From NCBI GenBank assembly GCA_905194675.1, contig CAJJTG010000072.1:1-5970 (forward strand): DNA of 5,970 nt, read 5' to 3'. This document shows, piece after piece, positions 5,918-5,970 of the stretch. The position numbers and the translations under genes were made by a program. The notes under the pieces are model-generated. The model saw only the letters and a program-made list of their open reading frames with translations. It was not told where the DNA came from and made no database searches. How positions within the stretch are numbered: position 1 is the stretch's first letter; the number at the start of each line of letters is the position of its first letter. The stretch comes from an uncultured Collinsella sp. (GTDB lineage: Bacteria > Actinomycetota > Coriobacteriia > Coriobacteriales > Coriobacteriaceae).

Positions 5918-5970
5918 ATGTCTCGCCTGCACCTTCATATCCTCGGCAGCGGCTCAAAAGGCAACTGCGC
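5918..5970 (+). CDS. MBL-fold metallo-hydrolase, WalJ/YycJ-like (5' end only)
   Basis: Only the first 17 codons and two bases of the next are in the window. They read MSRLHLHILGSGSKGNC. The LGSGSKGNC string after a short beta strand is the usual opening of the YycJ/WalJ branch of the metallo-beta-lactamase fold, cytosolic hydrolases that in Firmicutes sit near the WalRK system and have been tied to cell-wall and DNA-repair phenotypes. The metal-binding HxHxDH motif would lie further downstream and is not visible. The start at 5918 has only a weak GGA six bases upstream; no other in-frame ATG, GTG or TTG lies between it and tilS. It is divergent from tilS with a 48-base gap. Family assignment from so few residues is an inference. 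Confidence 0.7.
   Translation, partial: MSRLHLHILGSGSKGNC

Noticed and set aside
1..5970. A new defence, mobile or biosynthetic system
   Set aside because: Every coding region is accounted for by well-known housekeeping families with intact motifs, and no unexplained coding space longer than about 190 bases remains.

Overview
This window holds four complete genes on the minus strand and the first codons of a fifth gene on the plus strand. All are housekeeping genes. GC content is high, and the cluster order tilS-hpt-ftsH is typical of Gram-positive bacteria. From memory, the protein sequences resemble Coriobacteriia, probably Collinsella or a close relative. That assignment rests on recognition of the sequences and not on a search.

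Layout, left to right. Positions 1-107 are non-coding and contain a strong hairpin (43-73) just downstream of the first gene. A class I/II PLP-dependent aminotransferase lies at 108-1292 (minus). The 189-bp gap 1293-1481 holds the aminotransferase ribosome binding site and a candidate promoter, a near-perfect 62-bp inverted repeat (1352-1413), and the intrinsic terminator of ftsH (1437-1471). ftsH, a membrane AAA+ zinc protease, lies at 1482-3629 (minus). hpt, hypoxanthine phosphoribosyltransferase, lies at 3631-4179 (minus), one base upstream of ftsH. A 148-bp gap (4180-4327) carries a candidate hpt promoter and a GC-rich hairpin. tilS, tRNA(Ile)-lysidine synthetase, lies at 4328-5869 (minus). 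A 48-bp divergent gap separates it from the start of a metallo-beta-lactamase-fold gene (5918 onward, plus), which runs out of the window.

Transcription reads right to left through tilS, hpt and ftsH. hpt and ftsH are almost certainly co-transcribed: they have a one-base gap, and the ftsH ribosome binding site lies at the very end of hpt. The transcript ends at the terminator ten bases after ftsH. The three products act in different processes (decoding of AUA codons, purine salvage, membrane protein quality control), but the cluster is an old and widely conserved one. The aminotransferase appears to be a separate unit with its own promoter.

I found no CRISPR array, prophage, toxin-antitoxin pair, defence locus, tRNA or rRNA. 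There is no evidence here for a new biological system. The most interesting non-coding item is the inverted repeat at 1352-1413, which looks like a dispersed palindromic (REP/MITE-like) element inserted between ftsH and the aminotransferase.
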